Source: Wenjunlia tyrosinilytica (GTDB lineage Bacteria; Actinomycetota; Actinomycetes; Streptomycetales; Streptomycetaceae). Taken from it: DNA of 64,000 nt. The translations under genes were made by a program, and so were the position numbers. Location: contig NZ_BMMS01000003.1 of the NCBI RefSeq assembly GCF_014646055.1, forward strand, positions 1 to 64,000. Direction: 5' to 3'. The stretch's first letter is position 1. Each line of letters opens with the position of its first letter. Below the pieces are notes generated by a model. That model did no database searches and was not told the DNA's origin. It saw only the letters and a program-made list of their open reading frames with translations. Below are positions 25,862-34,557 of the stretch, in pieces.

Positions 25862-26779
25862 ATGAAGAGCAACGACATGTTCGGCGACGTCCGCTTCCCC
25901 GTGGACCGGGAATTGGCGGCGGCGGTTGCCGCGAGCCCCGATCCGGGCACCGGGCAGGAGTGGCACCGGGAGTTCGCGGACATGGTCCAGGGCTGTGTGC
26001 GGCGGCACCTCGACGGCCTGCCCGGCTACTTCGTGCTGACCGGGCTGGACCACCTCTCCGAGGAGCAGGCACGCAACTTCACCCTGGCCGTCTCCCGTCT
26101 GGCCGGGGACCTGCTGCCGCAGGACGGCCACGGGGCCGTGCTGCGCGACGTGCGGGACCGGGGCCTGCGTCTGGGCGAGGGAGCGACCGGCCGCTACTCC
26201 GACAGCCGCCAGGGCGGCAGCCTGCACACCGACGCCGCCCACCGGCCGGGACGGCTTCCGGACATTTTCACGCTGTTCTGCTTCCGCCAGGCGCGCAGCG
26301 GCGGCGCTCTGGTCATGATGCACGTCGTCGACCTTCTGAAGGTCCTCGAGGATCACCCGGACCAGCTCGCTGCGCTGCGCCTGCCTGTCCATTTCGACAC
26401 GCGGGACGACACCCCGGGCGCGCCCCTGACGACCCGGCGCCCGGTCCTCGAGTCCAAGGACGGCCGGGAGCGGATGCACTACCTGCGGGACTACATCGAG
26501 ATAGGCCACCGGCACCCGCACGTGCCCGCGCTGACGCCCGAGCAGACCAAGGCGCTCGACCTGCTGGACTCGCTGCTCTCGCGTGAAGACCTGCAAACCC
26601 GTGGGCGCCTCGAACCCGGCGAGATGATCTTCATCGACAACCGCTCGATCGTGCACGGCAGGACCGCCTTCCAGGACGAGCCGGGGCCGGACGGAGGGCG
26701 ACTGCTGATGCGCACCTGGATCGGGCTGCCGCAGCCGGTCCGCGCCCGCGGCGAGAGCCCGTCGGGCGTGCTGTCGTGA
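25862..26779 (+). CDS. TauD/TfdA-type Fe(II)/2-oxoglutarate dioxygenase
   Basis: This 305-residue protein has iron ligands HTD (His122, Asp124), a distal His265 in IVHGRTAF, and the oxoglutarate-binding Arg284 in LLMRTWIGLP. The fosfazinomycin oxygenase FzmG oxidises phosphonoacetaldehyde to phosphonoacetate and then hydroxylates methyl phosphonoacetate. The position between the mutase/decarboxylase pair and a methyltransferase fits the same use here. The stop overlaps the next GTG. The alternative is hydroxylation of a peptide side chain. Confidence 0.88.
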   Translation: MKSNDMFGDVRFPVDRELAAAVAASPDPGTGQEWHREFADMVQGCVRRHLDGLPGYFVLTGLDHLSEEQARNFTLAVSRLAGDLLPQDGHGAVLRDVRDRGLRLGEGATGRYSDSRQGGSLHTDAAHRPGRLPDIFTLFCFRQARSGGALVMMHVVDLLKVLEDHPDQLAALRLPVHFDTRDDTPGAPLTTRRPVLESKDGRERMHYLRDYIEIGHRHPHVPALTPEQTKALDLLDSLLSREDLQTRGRLEPGEMIFIDNRSIVHGRTAFQDEPGPDGGRLLMRTWIGLPQPVRARGESPSGVLS

Positions 26780-27837
26780 CGGGACCGGTGGAGGAGCTGG
26801 CCGAGGCCCTGGAGCGGCTGGGGCTGGCCGAGTTCCTGGCCGACTTCCCCGGAGAGAGCGCGGACCGCCGGCAGTGGGCGCTCGGCGCGGGGGCCCTGGA
26901 AGGCACCCTGCGCACCACCGCCGGCTTCCTCCTGCTCGGTGAGCCGGCGGCGCTCGATGCCCTGCCCGAGGCCCTGGCCGCCGCGGTGCCGGCGTTCGTC
27001 GCCTGCGGCATCGCGCACGAACAGGGCGGCGAGGCCCAGTTGGCGGACGTCAGCCTGTTCCGCTCCCAGGGGCTGTGGCTGGTGGCAGAACCGCCCAGCC
27101 CGTTCCCGGTGCGCCACTACTTCGGCCCCGACTCGGTGGCGATGGCCAGGCGCGGCACGTACCGTGCCGGCTGCCGGGTCCTGGACCTGTGCTCCGGGCC
27201 CGGCCTCCAGGGACTGCTGGCCGCCTCTCGGGGCGCCGCGGCAACCCTGGTGGAGCTGCTTCCGGAGGCGGCCGCGGTGGCTCGGCTGAACGCTCGGCTC
27301 AACGGCCTGACCGAACAGGCCGAGGTACTGGTCGGCGACCTGTACGGGCCGCTCGGCGCCGACGCGGGGCCGTACGACCGCGTGCTCGCCAACATCCCCT
27401 TCCTCCCCACCGTCCCGGTCTGCGGACATCCGGCACCGCACGAGGGCGGGGCCGACGGATTCGCCGTGGGCCGCCGCGTCCTGGACGGTCTGCCCGGCCA
27501 TCTCGGCAAGGCAGGGACGGCGTTCCTCACCGCCCTGCTCCTCGAGGCGGACGGTGAGCCGCTGTTGGCCGGGGAACTGCGCGGCTGGGCGGCGGCCGAG
27601 GGCTACGGACTCACCGTCACCGTCACCGACCGCATGGACGTCGACGCCGACTCGGACCTCGTCCAGACCGTCGTGTCGGACCATCTGGACAACGACCCGC
27701 GGGCCGACCCGGCGGCCGTGGCCGCCGATGTCGCGCAGGAGTTCGCCCGGTGCGGCGCCACCGCCGCCCGGCTCGCCTACCTGCGGGCCGACGAGGGGAT
27801 GGCCGACTTTCGCGTCATCGACCGGGGCCGCGCCTGA
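26776..27837 (+). CDS. Class I methyltransferase of the MTS/HemK-like type
   Basis: This 353-residue protein has an N-terminal ~110-residue domain, then VLDLCSGPGLQGLLAASRG for SAM, ELLPEAAAVARLNARLNG, and NIPFLP at the place where MTS-family enzymes have NPPY. That motif contacts a planar nitrogen or carboxyl substrate. GTG 26776 overlaps the oxygenase stop (GTGA). It is the second methyltransferase of the phosphonate operon. It may methylate the phosphonate (FzmB-like role) or a hydrazide nitrogen (FzmH-like role). Confidence 0.8.
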   Translation: MTGPVEELAEALERLGLAEFLADFPGESADRRQWALGAGALEGTLRTTAGFLLLGEPAALDALPEALAAAVPAFVACGIAHEQGGEAQLADVSLFRSQGLWLVAEPPSPFPVRHYFGPDSVAMARRGTYRAGCRVLDLCSGPGLQGLLAASRGAAATLVELLPEAAAVARLNARLNGLTEQAEVLVGDLYGPLGADAGPYDRVLANIPFLPTVPVCGHPAPHEGGADGFAVGRRVLDGLPGHLGKAGTAFLTALLLEADGEPLLAGELRGWAAAEGYGLTVTVTDRMDVDADSDLVQTVVSDHLDNDPRADPAAVAADVAQEFARCGATAARLAYLRADEGMADFRVIDRGRA

Positions 27838-27888
27838 GCGTTGCCTACCGTGGGGACCGGCCATCGGGCACGACCGGAAGGACTCTTT

Positions 27889-29061
27889 GTGACGGCGAGC
27901 GCGGAGCGCGGGTCCATCGACCTCACTGAGCTGGGCTCGATTCGCGAGGTGGGAGCGCGGCAGTGGGACGCTCTGGCCGGGGACGCCGCGCTCTATTCCA
28001 GCCATCTGTGGCTGGAGTACGGCGAGGAGCTGCGCGACAGCACCGCCCGGCATCTGCTCGCCTCCGACGGCGGCCGGCCCGTCGCCGCCATCCCGGTCCA
28101 CCGCTTCACCGGCGGCGTCCCCCACTTCTACGACCCCGCGGTCCTCTTCCCGGACGCCTGCCCGGCCACCACAGCCGAGCATCCGCTGCTCCTCGGAGGC
28201 ACCCGGCTCGGCTACACCTCCGAGGTCCTCGTGGCCCCGGGAACCCCGTCGCCCCTCGCGGACGAGGCCGTCTCCACGCTGCTGGCCCGGTTCCGTGCGC
28301 TGGGCGCCGAATCGGGGGGGCTGGCGGCGCTGCTGTACCTCACCGACTCCGCCGTGGAGCGGCTGCTCCCGTCGCTGGAGCCGCGGGACCGGTTGGTGAT
28401 GATGGACGCGAACGCGGTGCTCGACATCGACCCCGACGGACTCGAGGGCTACCGCAAGCGCTTCACGGCACGTCAGTTCAAGTCCCGGCGGCTGGAGATG
28501 CGGCGCTACGACGAGGCCGGCTGCCGCACGCTGGTGCTCAGGCTGTCCGAGTGCCACGAGGACATGGGGCCGCTGTCCGCCCAGGTGCTGCGCCGCTACG
28601 GGCACCTGGTGACGGACGAGGGCGAGTCCGAGCGGTTCGCCACCCAGGCCCGCCTGTTCGACGAGAACTGCCGGATCCTGGCCGCCTACCAGGGCGACCG
28701 CATGGTGGGCTTCACCCAGTTCTTCTTCTGGGGACGGACCATGTACGCCCGCTCGCACGGGCTGGACGACTCGATCGGCCGCGAGGCCAAGCTCTACTTC
28801 AACCTGACCTACTACAAGGCGGTGGAGTACGCGGCGGCGAACGGCTACGGCACCCTGGACCTCAGCTGCGACGCGTTCCGGGCCAAGGTGACCCGCGGGG
28901 CGCGGCTCCAGCCGCTGTGGGGCCTTGTCCTGGACGCCCCGTGGCAGGGGAGCGCGCTGGACCGGGTGCGAGCCGAAGAGGCGGCCCGCCGAGCCGAGTT
29001 CGCCGGCTTCGACCCGGGCGTCGAGACACCGGTCGCCCGGCTGGTCGCGGCTCGGGACTGA
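27889..29061 (+). CDS. FemAB/GNAT-like protein (DUF482-type), possible aminoacyl-tRNA-dependent transferase
   Basis: This 390-residue protein has a double-GNAT look: SSHLWLEYGEELRDSTARHLLAS, KRFTARQFKSRRLEMRRY, and a C-terminal FNLTYYKAVEYAAANGYGTLDL typical of the FemAB-like PF04339 group. GTG 27889 follows a GGAAGGA Shine-Dalgarno by 6 nt and is preferred to an upstream TTG. In fosfazinomycin, FzmI adds the N-terminal valine using Val-tRNA, and FemAB-fold proteins commonly use aminoacyl-tRNA. That role is therefore a reasonable inference. Last gene of the plus-strand arm. Confidence 0.72.
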   Translation: MTASAERGSIDLTELGSIREVGARQWDALAGDAALYSSHLWLEYGEELRDSTARHLLASDGGRPVAAIPVHRFTGGVPHFYDPAVLFPDACPATTAEHPLLLGGTRLGYTSEVLVAPGTPSPLADEAVSTLLARFRALGAESGGLAALLYLTDSAVERLLPSLEPRDRLVMMDANAVLDIDPDGLEGYRKRFTARQFKSRRLEMRRYDEAGCRTLVLRLSECHEDMGPLSAQVLRRYGHLVTDEGESERFATQARLFDENCRILAAYQGDRMVGFTQFFFWGRTMYARSHGLDDSIGREAKLYFNLTYYKAVEYAAANGYGTLDLSCDAFRAKVTRGARLQPLWGLVLDAPWQGSALDRVRAEEAARRAEFAGFDPGVETPVARLVAARD

Positions 29062-29118
29062 ACCGCCCGGCGCCGGGGCGCGCCGTCCCGGCCCCGGGCC
29101 CTGATCCGCTTGGCGCCC

Positions 29119-29151
29119 GTCCGGGGCCGGGGACGTCCCCCGGCCCCGGAC
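29119..29151. terminator. Bidirectional terminator between the convergent arms of the phosphonate cluster
   Basis: Arms GTCCGGGGCCGGGG (29119-29132) and complement (29138-29151) form a perfect 14-bp G/C stem with a 5-nt loop. It lies in the 97-nt gap where the plus-strand and minus-strand operons meet. Confidence 0.7.
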
Positions 29152-29158
29152 CGCCGTC

Positions 29159-30370
29159 TCATGTCCCGGTTTTCGCGGCGCGAAGGTCCCGGCCGCGCTC
29201 GGCGACCCTGGCGACCGGTGGCACCGCGACACCGGCCCCCACCATGAGGCCCGCCAGGGCTATCCAGCCCGGCGGGCCCGCCATCAGGCACAGCGCGTTG
29301 AGAACCGTCGGGGCCACCGCCCCGCCTATGCCGACGCCCACGGCGAACACCCCCTGGTACTCGCCCTGAGCGTGTTCCGGCGCCAGCCCGAAGGACAGGG
29401 CGTACTCCCCCGCGGTGAACAGCATCTCCCCGAACGTCAGCGCGGCCGTGCCCACGAGGATGAGCGCCACCGCCGGCTGTCCGGGCACATGGGCCGCCGC
29501 GAAGACGGTCAGCATGGCCGCCGCGATCACGGGCCCGCTGCGGCGCATCGTCACCGCTCCGTCCCGCGGTGTCTCTATGCCCTTGGCCACCCGGGTCTGC
29601 AGCAGCACCACCATCGTGCAGCTGAGCGCGAAGACCAGCGAGACCGTCCACCGCGGTGCGTCGGTGTGCTCGGCGATCCACACCGGCATCAGGACGGTCA
29701 TGAAGACGTCGAACATGACGAGGACGCCCGCGAGCAGGCTGACGGCGAGGAACGGCCGGTCGCCGAGGGCGTACCGCTGCCTGCCGGTGTGCTCCCGGGG
29801 GACCGGCGGCAGATGCGGCAGCCGCACCAGCAGCACGGCCGCCGCGAGGTACGACACGACATCGGCCAGGACCGCGATCACGTACGCGGTCCTGGTGTCG
29901 GCCTGCAGCACCAGCCCGCCCAGCAGGGAACCGGTGACCATCGCGAGGTTCTGCAACGAGTAGATGCGGGCCCGGTAGGCGACCCGGTCCTCGCCGCCCA
30001 CGTACGCGACCAGTGCCCCGCTGATCGCCGGGAAGGCACCCCGTCCCAGGGCGATCAGGGTGATCACCACCAGGAAGCCGGCCATCCCGTCCACGGTGAG
30101 GAGCGCGGCCGCCGCGCCCGCCTGCGCGACGAGCCCGGCGATGCCCACCTCGCGCGGCCCCAACCGGTCGCCGATCCGTCCCACCACCGGGCCGGCCATC
30201 AGCCCGACCAGTCCCGCGGCGGTCAGTCCGACGACCACGTTCCCCGTCGAGAGGCCGACGGAGCGTACGAAGAAGAGCACCTGGAGCGGCGCCCAGCTGC
30301 CCGCGCCCAGGTACCGGACGAACAGGGCCGCCGCCAGCCCCCGCCGGAGCCCGTGCTCACTGGGCGGCAT
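29159..30370 (-). CDS. MFS transporter, probable product exporter
   Basis: This 403-residue protein has about twelve hydrophobic helices and the MFS loop motif GRIGDRLGPREVG between helices 2 and 3. ATG 30370 overlaps the stop of the kinase-like gene upstream, so the long in-frame extension further upstream is not coding. It is the last gene of the minus-strand arm. Export and self-resistance for the phosphonate product is the natural guess. Confidence 0.88.
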   Translation of the reverse strand: MPPSEHGLRRGLAAALFVRYLGAGSWAPLQVLFFVRSVGLSTGNVVVGLTAAGLVGLMAGPVVGRIGDRLGPREVGIAGLVAQAGAAAALLTVDGMAGFLVVITLIALGRGAFPAISGALVAYVGGEDRVAYRARIYSLQNLAMVTGSLLGGLVLQADTRTAYVIAVLADVVSYLAAAVLLVRLPHLPPVPREHTGRQRYALGDRPFLAVSLLAGVLVMFDVFMTVLMPVWIAEHTDAPRWTVSLVFALSCTMVVLLQTRVAKGIETPRDGAVTMRRSGPVIAAAMLTVFAAAHVPGQPAVALILVGTAALTFGEMLFTAGEYALSFGLAPEHAQGEYQGVFAVGVGIGGAVAPTVLNALCLMAGPPGWIALAGLMVGAGVAVPPVARVAERGRDLRAAKTGT

Positions 30371-31047
30371 CAGTGCCCGGCCGGTGTGTCGGCGGCGACG
30401 GGCCGCCGCGGATTGACCTCCACCCCCAGTTTCGGCGCCAGCAGTTTGCGCATTTGCTGCGCGGCCGCCTCGGCCGTGTTCCCCCGCACGACGTCCCAGC
30501 CGCGCCGGTCCGCCCAGTCGAGCATGACGTCCCGCACCGCCGTCTGGTGGGACAGGAAGCTCTCCGGCCGGCACCGCGGGTCGCGTCCGCACTCGTACGG
30601 TGTGATGTCGCCCTTCTTCCGGCGCAGCGCCTCCTGCGGCGTGACATCGAAGAAGACCACCGTGTCGACGGGGGCCATGGCCTCGACGATGGCGTCCACC
30701 AGCTTCTCGGGGCAGCCCGCGAGCAGTTCGGTGGCGGCGTGCTTGATCCAGTAGCCGTCGAGGACGACCAGGTCCTCCTCGGCGGCACGCGCGCGCTCGG
30801 CGGCCAGCGTGTTGAGCCAGCCCAGGAAGAGCATCCGGGCCGGATTGGGCATCTCGGCGATGCAGACGCGCAGTTCGTCCAGAGTGGATCCCCGCAGGAA
30901 GCGGGCCTGCGGCACCTGGGCCTCCTCGAACACCTGCCACTTGCCCACCACCCGGAAGGAGAGCCCCTGGCTCCGCGACCAGCTCGCCAGCCGCTTCACC
31001 TGGGTGCTCTTGCCCGCCCCGTCAGGTCCGTCCATCGCAACGATCAT
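30370..31047 (-). CDS. Thymidylate-kinase-like P-loop kinase
   Basis: This 225-residue protein has Walker A DGPDGAGKSTQVKRL at the N-terminus and the TMK-like DLVVLDGYWIKHAA in place of the usual DRY/DRF motif. A housekeeping dTMP kinase would have a DR(Y/F)xxS motif, and it is altered here. Its place between the exporter and the nitrosuccinate lyase argues for a pathway kinase, for instance phosphorylating a phosphonate before coupling, or for resistance by phosphorylation. I cannot tell which. Stop and start overlap with the MFS gene (ATGA). Confidence 0.75.
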   Translation of the reverse strand: MIVAMDGPDGAGKSTQVKRLASWSRSQGLSFRVVGKWQVFEEAQVPQARFLRGSTLDELRVCIAEMPNPARMLFLGWLNTLAAERARAAEEDLVVLDGYWIKHAATELLAGCPEKLVDAIVEAMAPVDTVVFFDVTPQEALRRKKGDITPYECGRDPRCRPESFLSHQTAVRDVMLDWADRRGWDVVRGNTAEAAAQQMRKLLAPKLGVEVNPRRPVAADTPAGH

Positions 31048-31084
31048 CAGGTTTGTTTTCCTTTCTCAGGTACGTCACAGGCCG

Positions 31085-32593
31085 TCATCGCAGGTCGGTC
31101 TTCCGCCCGGCGGTCGAGGTGGTGCGGTGGTGTGCGAGCGCCCGGTCGATCAGCGTCCCGGCCGCACCCGTGTATCCGGACGGTGCGAGCAACTCCTCCA
31201 ACTGCCCCGCCGTGAAGGCCTCGGACAGCTCGGGAGCCGCGGCCAGGACCTTGTCCGCGAGGGAGTCCGAGGCCGCGGCGCCGACGGCGACCCGGCTGAC
31301 CAGCTGCTTGGCCTCGGCTTTTCCGAGCACGGGCGCCAAGGCCGCCGCCAACCGCTCGGTGACGACGGCGCCGCCGGTGAGGGCGAGGTTCGCGCGCATC
31401 CGTTCGGGGTGCACCTCCAGGCCCTCGGCCAGCTCCGACGCGGTCGCGGCGGCGCCGCCCACCAGCCGCAGGGCCTCGCGCAGCGGCTGCCACTCCCCGT
31501 GCCAGGCCCCGGCGGGCCGCTCGTCCTCGGCGACCGCGCAGTGGGTCAGTGTCAGGACCAGGGACGGGACTTGCAGGGACGCCGACCGGATCATGGCGGC
31601 GAGCACCGGGTTGCGTTTGTGCGGCATGGCGGAGGAGACACCCCGGCCGGCCTGTGCGGCCTCGCTCACCTCGGCGAGTTCGGTACGGGCGAGGTTGCTC
31701 ACGTCGGCGGCGAACTTGCCGAGGGTGACGGCCGCCAGTGCGACGACCGCTCCCACGTCGAGGACGGGTGTGCGCCGCGTGTGCCAGGGGAGCACGGGCT
31801 CGGCAAGTCCCGTCTCCGCCGCGAAGAGCCGGATCAGCTCGCCGGTGTACGTGCCCACGTCCCAGGGGCCCCCGTCGGCGCGGTCCCCGGCCTGTGAGCC
31901 GGCGTCCCCCGACGCGGCCGCGCAGTGCGCCAGGCGAGCGTATTCGGCGTACCCCGCCAAGGTGCCCGCGGCGCCGCCGAGTTGGACCGGCAGGCCGCCG
32001 TCCAGCAGGGCCGCCGTCCGGCTGCGGACGTCGAGCACCGCGACCAGCCAGCCGGCGGCGCGCAGCCCGAAGGTGGTGGGCACCGCGTGCTGACCGAGCG
32101 TGCGCGCGGCGGCGAGGGTGTCGCGGTGATCGTCGGCGTGCCGGGCCAGCGCGGCCGCCGTGCGGTCCAGTTCGCCCAGGACGAGCCGCAGGGTGCGTGC
32201 CGTCACCAGCATCGCGCCGGTGTCGAGGATGTCCTGGCTGGTCGAGCCGCGATGGACGTAGTCGGCCGCCTCGGGCCGCTGCGCCGCGACGACCTTGGTG
32301 AACTCCTCCACCAGGGCCACCACCGGGTTGGCCGCGCCACGGGTGCGCAGGGCCAGCGCGGGCAGGTCGAGCGCCTCGGCGCGGGCGCACGACGTGATGG
32401 CCTCGGCGGCTTCCCGAGGCACGGTTCCCAGCCGGGCCTGGGCACGGACCAGCGCGGCCTCCGCGTCCAGCATCGCCTGGACCCAGGCCTCGTCGGTCAG
32501 CTCGCCCTCCGTCGCGGCGCCCACCCGCACCGGTGAGAGCAGACCGGTGTCCGGGCCGGGGCCGGCCGGCTTCGGCGTCGGACCGTCCATCAA
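31085..32593 (-). CDS. Aspartase/fumarase-superfamily lyase, probable nitrosuccinate lyase (FzmL/CreD type)
   Basis: This 502-residue protein of the 3-carboxymuconate cycloisomerase/adenylosuccinate lyase family has the signature SSAMPHKRNPV near 325, and HRGSTSQDILDTGAM and GQHAVPTTFG as the other conserved regions. Its start overlaps the stop of the flavoprotein gene by 4 nt. Flavin oxygenase plus this lyase is the known aspartate-nitrosuccinate pathway. The oxygenase (CreE/FzmM) oxidises L-Asp and the lyase (CreD/FzmL) releases fumarate and nitrous acid. The pairing makes the assignment much stronger than the sequence alone. Confidence 0.85.
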   Translation of the reverse strand: MMDGPTPKPAGPGPDTGLLSPVRVGAATEGELTDEAWVQAMLDAEAALVRAQARLGTVPREAAEAITSCARAEALDLPALALRTRGAANPVVALVEEFTKVVAAQRPEAADYVHRGSTSQDILDTGAMLVTARTLRLVLGELDRTAAALARHADDHRDTLAAARTLGQHAVPTTFGLRAAGWLVAVLDVRSRTAALLDGGLPVQLGGAAGTLAGYAEYARLAHCAAASGDAGSQAGDRADGGPWDVGTYTGELIRLFAAETGLAEPVLPWHTRRTPVLDVGAVVALAAVTLGKFAADVSNLARTELAEVSEAAQAGRGVSSAMPHKRNPVLAAMIRSASLQVPSLVLTLTHCAVAEDERPAGAWHGEWQPLREALRLVGGAAATASELAEGLEVHPERMRANLALTGGAVVTERLAAALAPVLGKAEAKQLVSRVAVGAAASDSLADKVLAAAPELSEAFTAGQLEELLAPSGYTGAAGTLIDRALAHHRTTSTAGRKTDLR

Positions 32594-34557
32594 AGGCTCC
32601 TTGTCAGGGACGTCGGGGCGGCGGCCCGCTCGGGCGGCCGCTCGGCCAGTGCCAGGACGCTGCGGGCTATCGCGTCGGAATCGCCGAGGATCACGGAGTC
32701 CACACCCGGACGGGCACCGGCCGCCGTCACCCAGTGGACCCCCTCGGTCGGCACGCCGTAGGCGAAGCGCCGCGGATGCGCCGTGCCCGAGGCGTCGAGC
32801 AGGTGGTAGGGCCGCTCGGTCACCGCGATCGCGCCTGTGCGGAAAGGGGTGTGCTCATCGTCGATCACATACTCCGTGCACTGTCCGGTGTCCCGCAGAT
32901 ACCTCAGCAGGGGGTCGCGCGTGCGCACCAGATCGGGTTCGGGCAATCTGGCCTCGATGAGCACCCGGGCGGTGACCGGCTCCTCCCCCACGCGGGGCGA
33001 GCCGGCGGTGAAGCGGCCGGACGCCTCGTCCGCCGCGAAGCGCGCCTGAGGCCCCAGCACCGTCAGAACACCGGCCTCGATCAGCGCGATCGCCTCCTGG
33101 ATCCGCTGGACCGGTGGGCCGATGGAGACGTACGCGTTGAGCGGTGTGTAGCGGCCCAGGAGCTCGTCCCGGTACTCCGCGCCGCGCAGGCCTCCGTGGT
33201 CGACCAGCAGCCGCACCTCATTGCGAAGGTCCCGCAGGACGTCGAGGGCCGCCTTGTACGGGCCGCTCACGTTCCCCTGCCGCGCGAGGTCGACGTCCTG
33301 GCGCAGGTGCTCCAGGAGCCAGGTGTTGAAATCCGTGAGGCCGGTGAAGACCCGGTCGCCGCACGGGCGGGCGACCCGTTCCCAGTCCCAGCGCTCGCCG
33401 CGCGCGATGCCCAGGGAGTCGAGCAGCCGGTCGCGGGCGGCCGCGGACCAGGGACCCGCCGCGCTCGTCCGCAGCAGGTGCGCCGCTGCCTGGGCCTCGC
33501 CGCGCCGCTCCAGCAGGGCGGTGTAGTAGACCGTCTCCACCTCCTGTGCGACGAGCGGCCAGATGTCGTGGCGGAAGGAGGGCCGCGCCGAGCCGGGCCG
33601 GCCGCGCAGCCGGGCGATCGTCACAGGGGTCAGCAGGAGCGGGGTGTGCCGACCGAGGGCTCCTTTCTCGTTCTCGCCGCGCGCCTGGTACGGCACCCCG
33701 CGCCGCGATCCGGCGTACAGGAGCGGCTCGCGGCCCGAGCGGTGGTAGACCAGGCCCTTGCCCTTGGGCTCGAACGTCCCGCCGCGACCGAGCGTCAGCA
33801 GGGCCGCGTAGTCGAAGAAGTTCAGGCCGAGGCCGCGCAGGAGGACCGGCTCGCCGGGCTCGATCCCGTCCAGGGCTGCCTCGGCCGGGTTGGCCGGCGG
33901 CAGGTGGAGCAGATCGCGGCGGCGGGCGAACCCCGTGAGGGCCGCCTCGGCCGGGGTCGGTCGGGCCGGAAGGTGGCCCTGGGCCAGGACGACCGCGTCC
34001 AGCCCGGCCAGGACCGTGCCGCCTTCCAGGCGCACCCGCTGGCGGCCGTCGGCCTCGTCGTCGAGCCGGACGGCCGGGGCGCGGTGGGTCAGCACCTGCG
34101 CCGAGCCGCGTCCGCCCACGGTGCGCAGCACCCACTCCAGGTAGCGGCCGTACAGGGCCCGGGTGGGGTACGCGTTCGCTCCCAGCCCCTCGGCCTCGGC
34201 CGCGAGCGGCCCGGTCCGCGGGCGCTGCCCCGGGTCGGCGGCCCATTCGTGGAGGCTGGGTCCGGGCACCACGGGCCCGGCCATCCGCACGCTCTCGTCG
34301 GTGAAGAGGGTGACCTGGGACGCGATCGTGTTCATCATCAGCAGCTCCGACTGGTCCGAGCGCCACACCTGGCCGCTGCCCGGCCGCGGGTCGACCAGGT
34401 GGATCCTCAGCCGTGTGCCGGGGTCCAGCAGCCGCGGCGCGGACGCCGTGAGCCGCTCGAGCACGGACAGCCCGCGCGGCCCCGATCCGATGACGCAGAC
34501 CTCGAACCAGCGCTCCCCGCCGGTCCGTCGTTCGTCAGTAGGCACCGAAGTACTCAC
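32590..34557 (-). CDS. FAD/NAD(P)-binding oxygenase, probable aspartate N-oxygenase (FzmM/CreE type)
   Basis: This 655-residue flavoprotein has an N-terminal FAD site VCVIGSGPRGLSVLERL (about 20-36), a DPRPGSGQVW loop and a second region VVLAQGHLPARPTP. It belongs to the NAD_binding_9-type group. Cremeomycin CreE and fosfazinomycin FzmM are flavin enzymes that oxidise aspartate toward nitrosuccinate as the nitrous-acid source, and this gene sits next to the matching lyase. The 3' end of the glutamine-synthetase gene overlaps it by 23 nt. It supplies one nitrogen of the N-N bond. Confidence 0.85.
   Translation of the reverse strand: MSTSVPTDERRTGGERWFEVCVIGSGPRGLSVLERLTASAPRLLDPGTRLRIHLVDPRPGSGQVWRSDQSELLMMNTIASQVTLFTDESVRMAGPVVPGPSLHEWAADPGQRPRTGPLAAEAEGLGANAYPTRALYGRYLEWVLRTVGGRGSAQVLTHRAPAVRLDDEADGRQRVRLEGGTVLAGLDAVVLAQGHLPARPTPAEAALTGFARRRDLLHLPPANPAEAALDGIEPGEPVLLRGLGLNFFDYAALLTLGRGGTFEPKGKGLVYHRSGREPLLYAGSRRGVPYQARGENEKGALGRHTPLLLTPVTIARLRGRPGSARPSFRHDIWPLVAQEVETVYYTALLERRGEAQAAAHLLRTSAAGPWSAAARDRLLDSLGIARGERWDWERVARPCGDRVFTGLTDFNTWLLEHLRQDVDLARQGNVSGPYKAALDVLRDLRNEVRLLVDHGGLRGAEYRDELLGRYTPLNAYVSIGPPVQRIQEAIALIEAGVLTVLGPQARFAADEASGRFTAGSPRVGEEPVTARVLIEARLPEPDLVRTRDPLLRYLRDTGQCTEYVIDDEHTPFRTGAIAVTERPYHLLDASGTAHPRRFAYGVPTEGVHWVTAAGARPGVDSVILGDSDAIARSVLALAERPPERAAAPTSLTRSL

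Noticed and set aside
29159-30940. 593-residue reading of the MFS gene
   Set aside because: The first ~190 residues are antisense-like noise over the TMK-like gene. The transporter begins at ATG 30370, overlapping that gene's stop.
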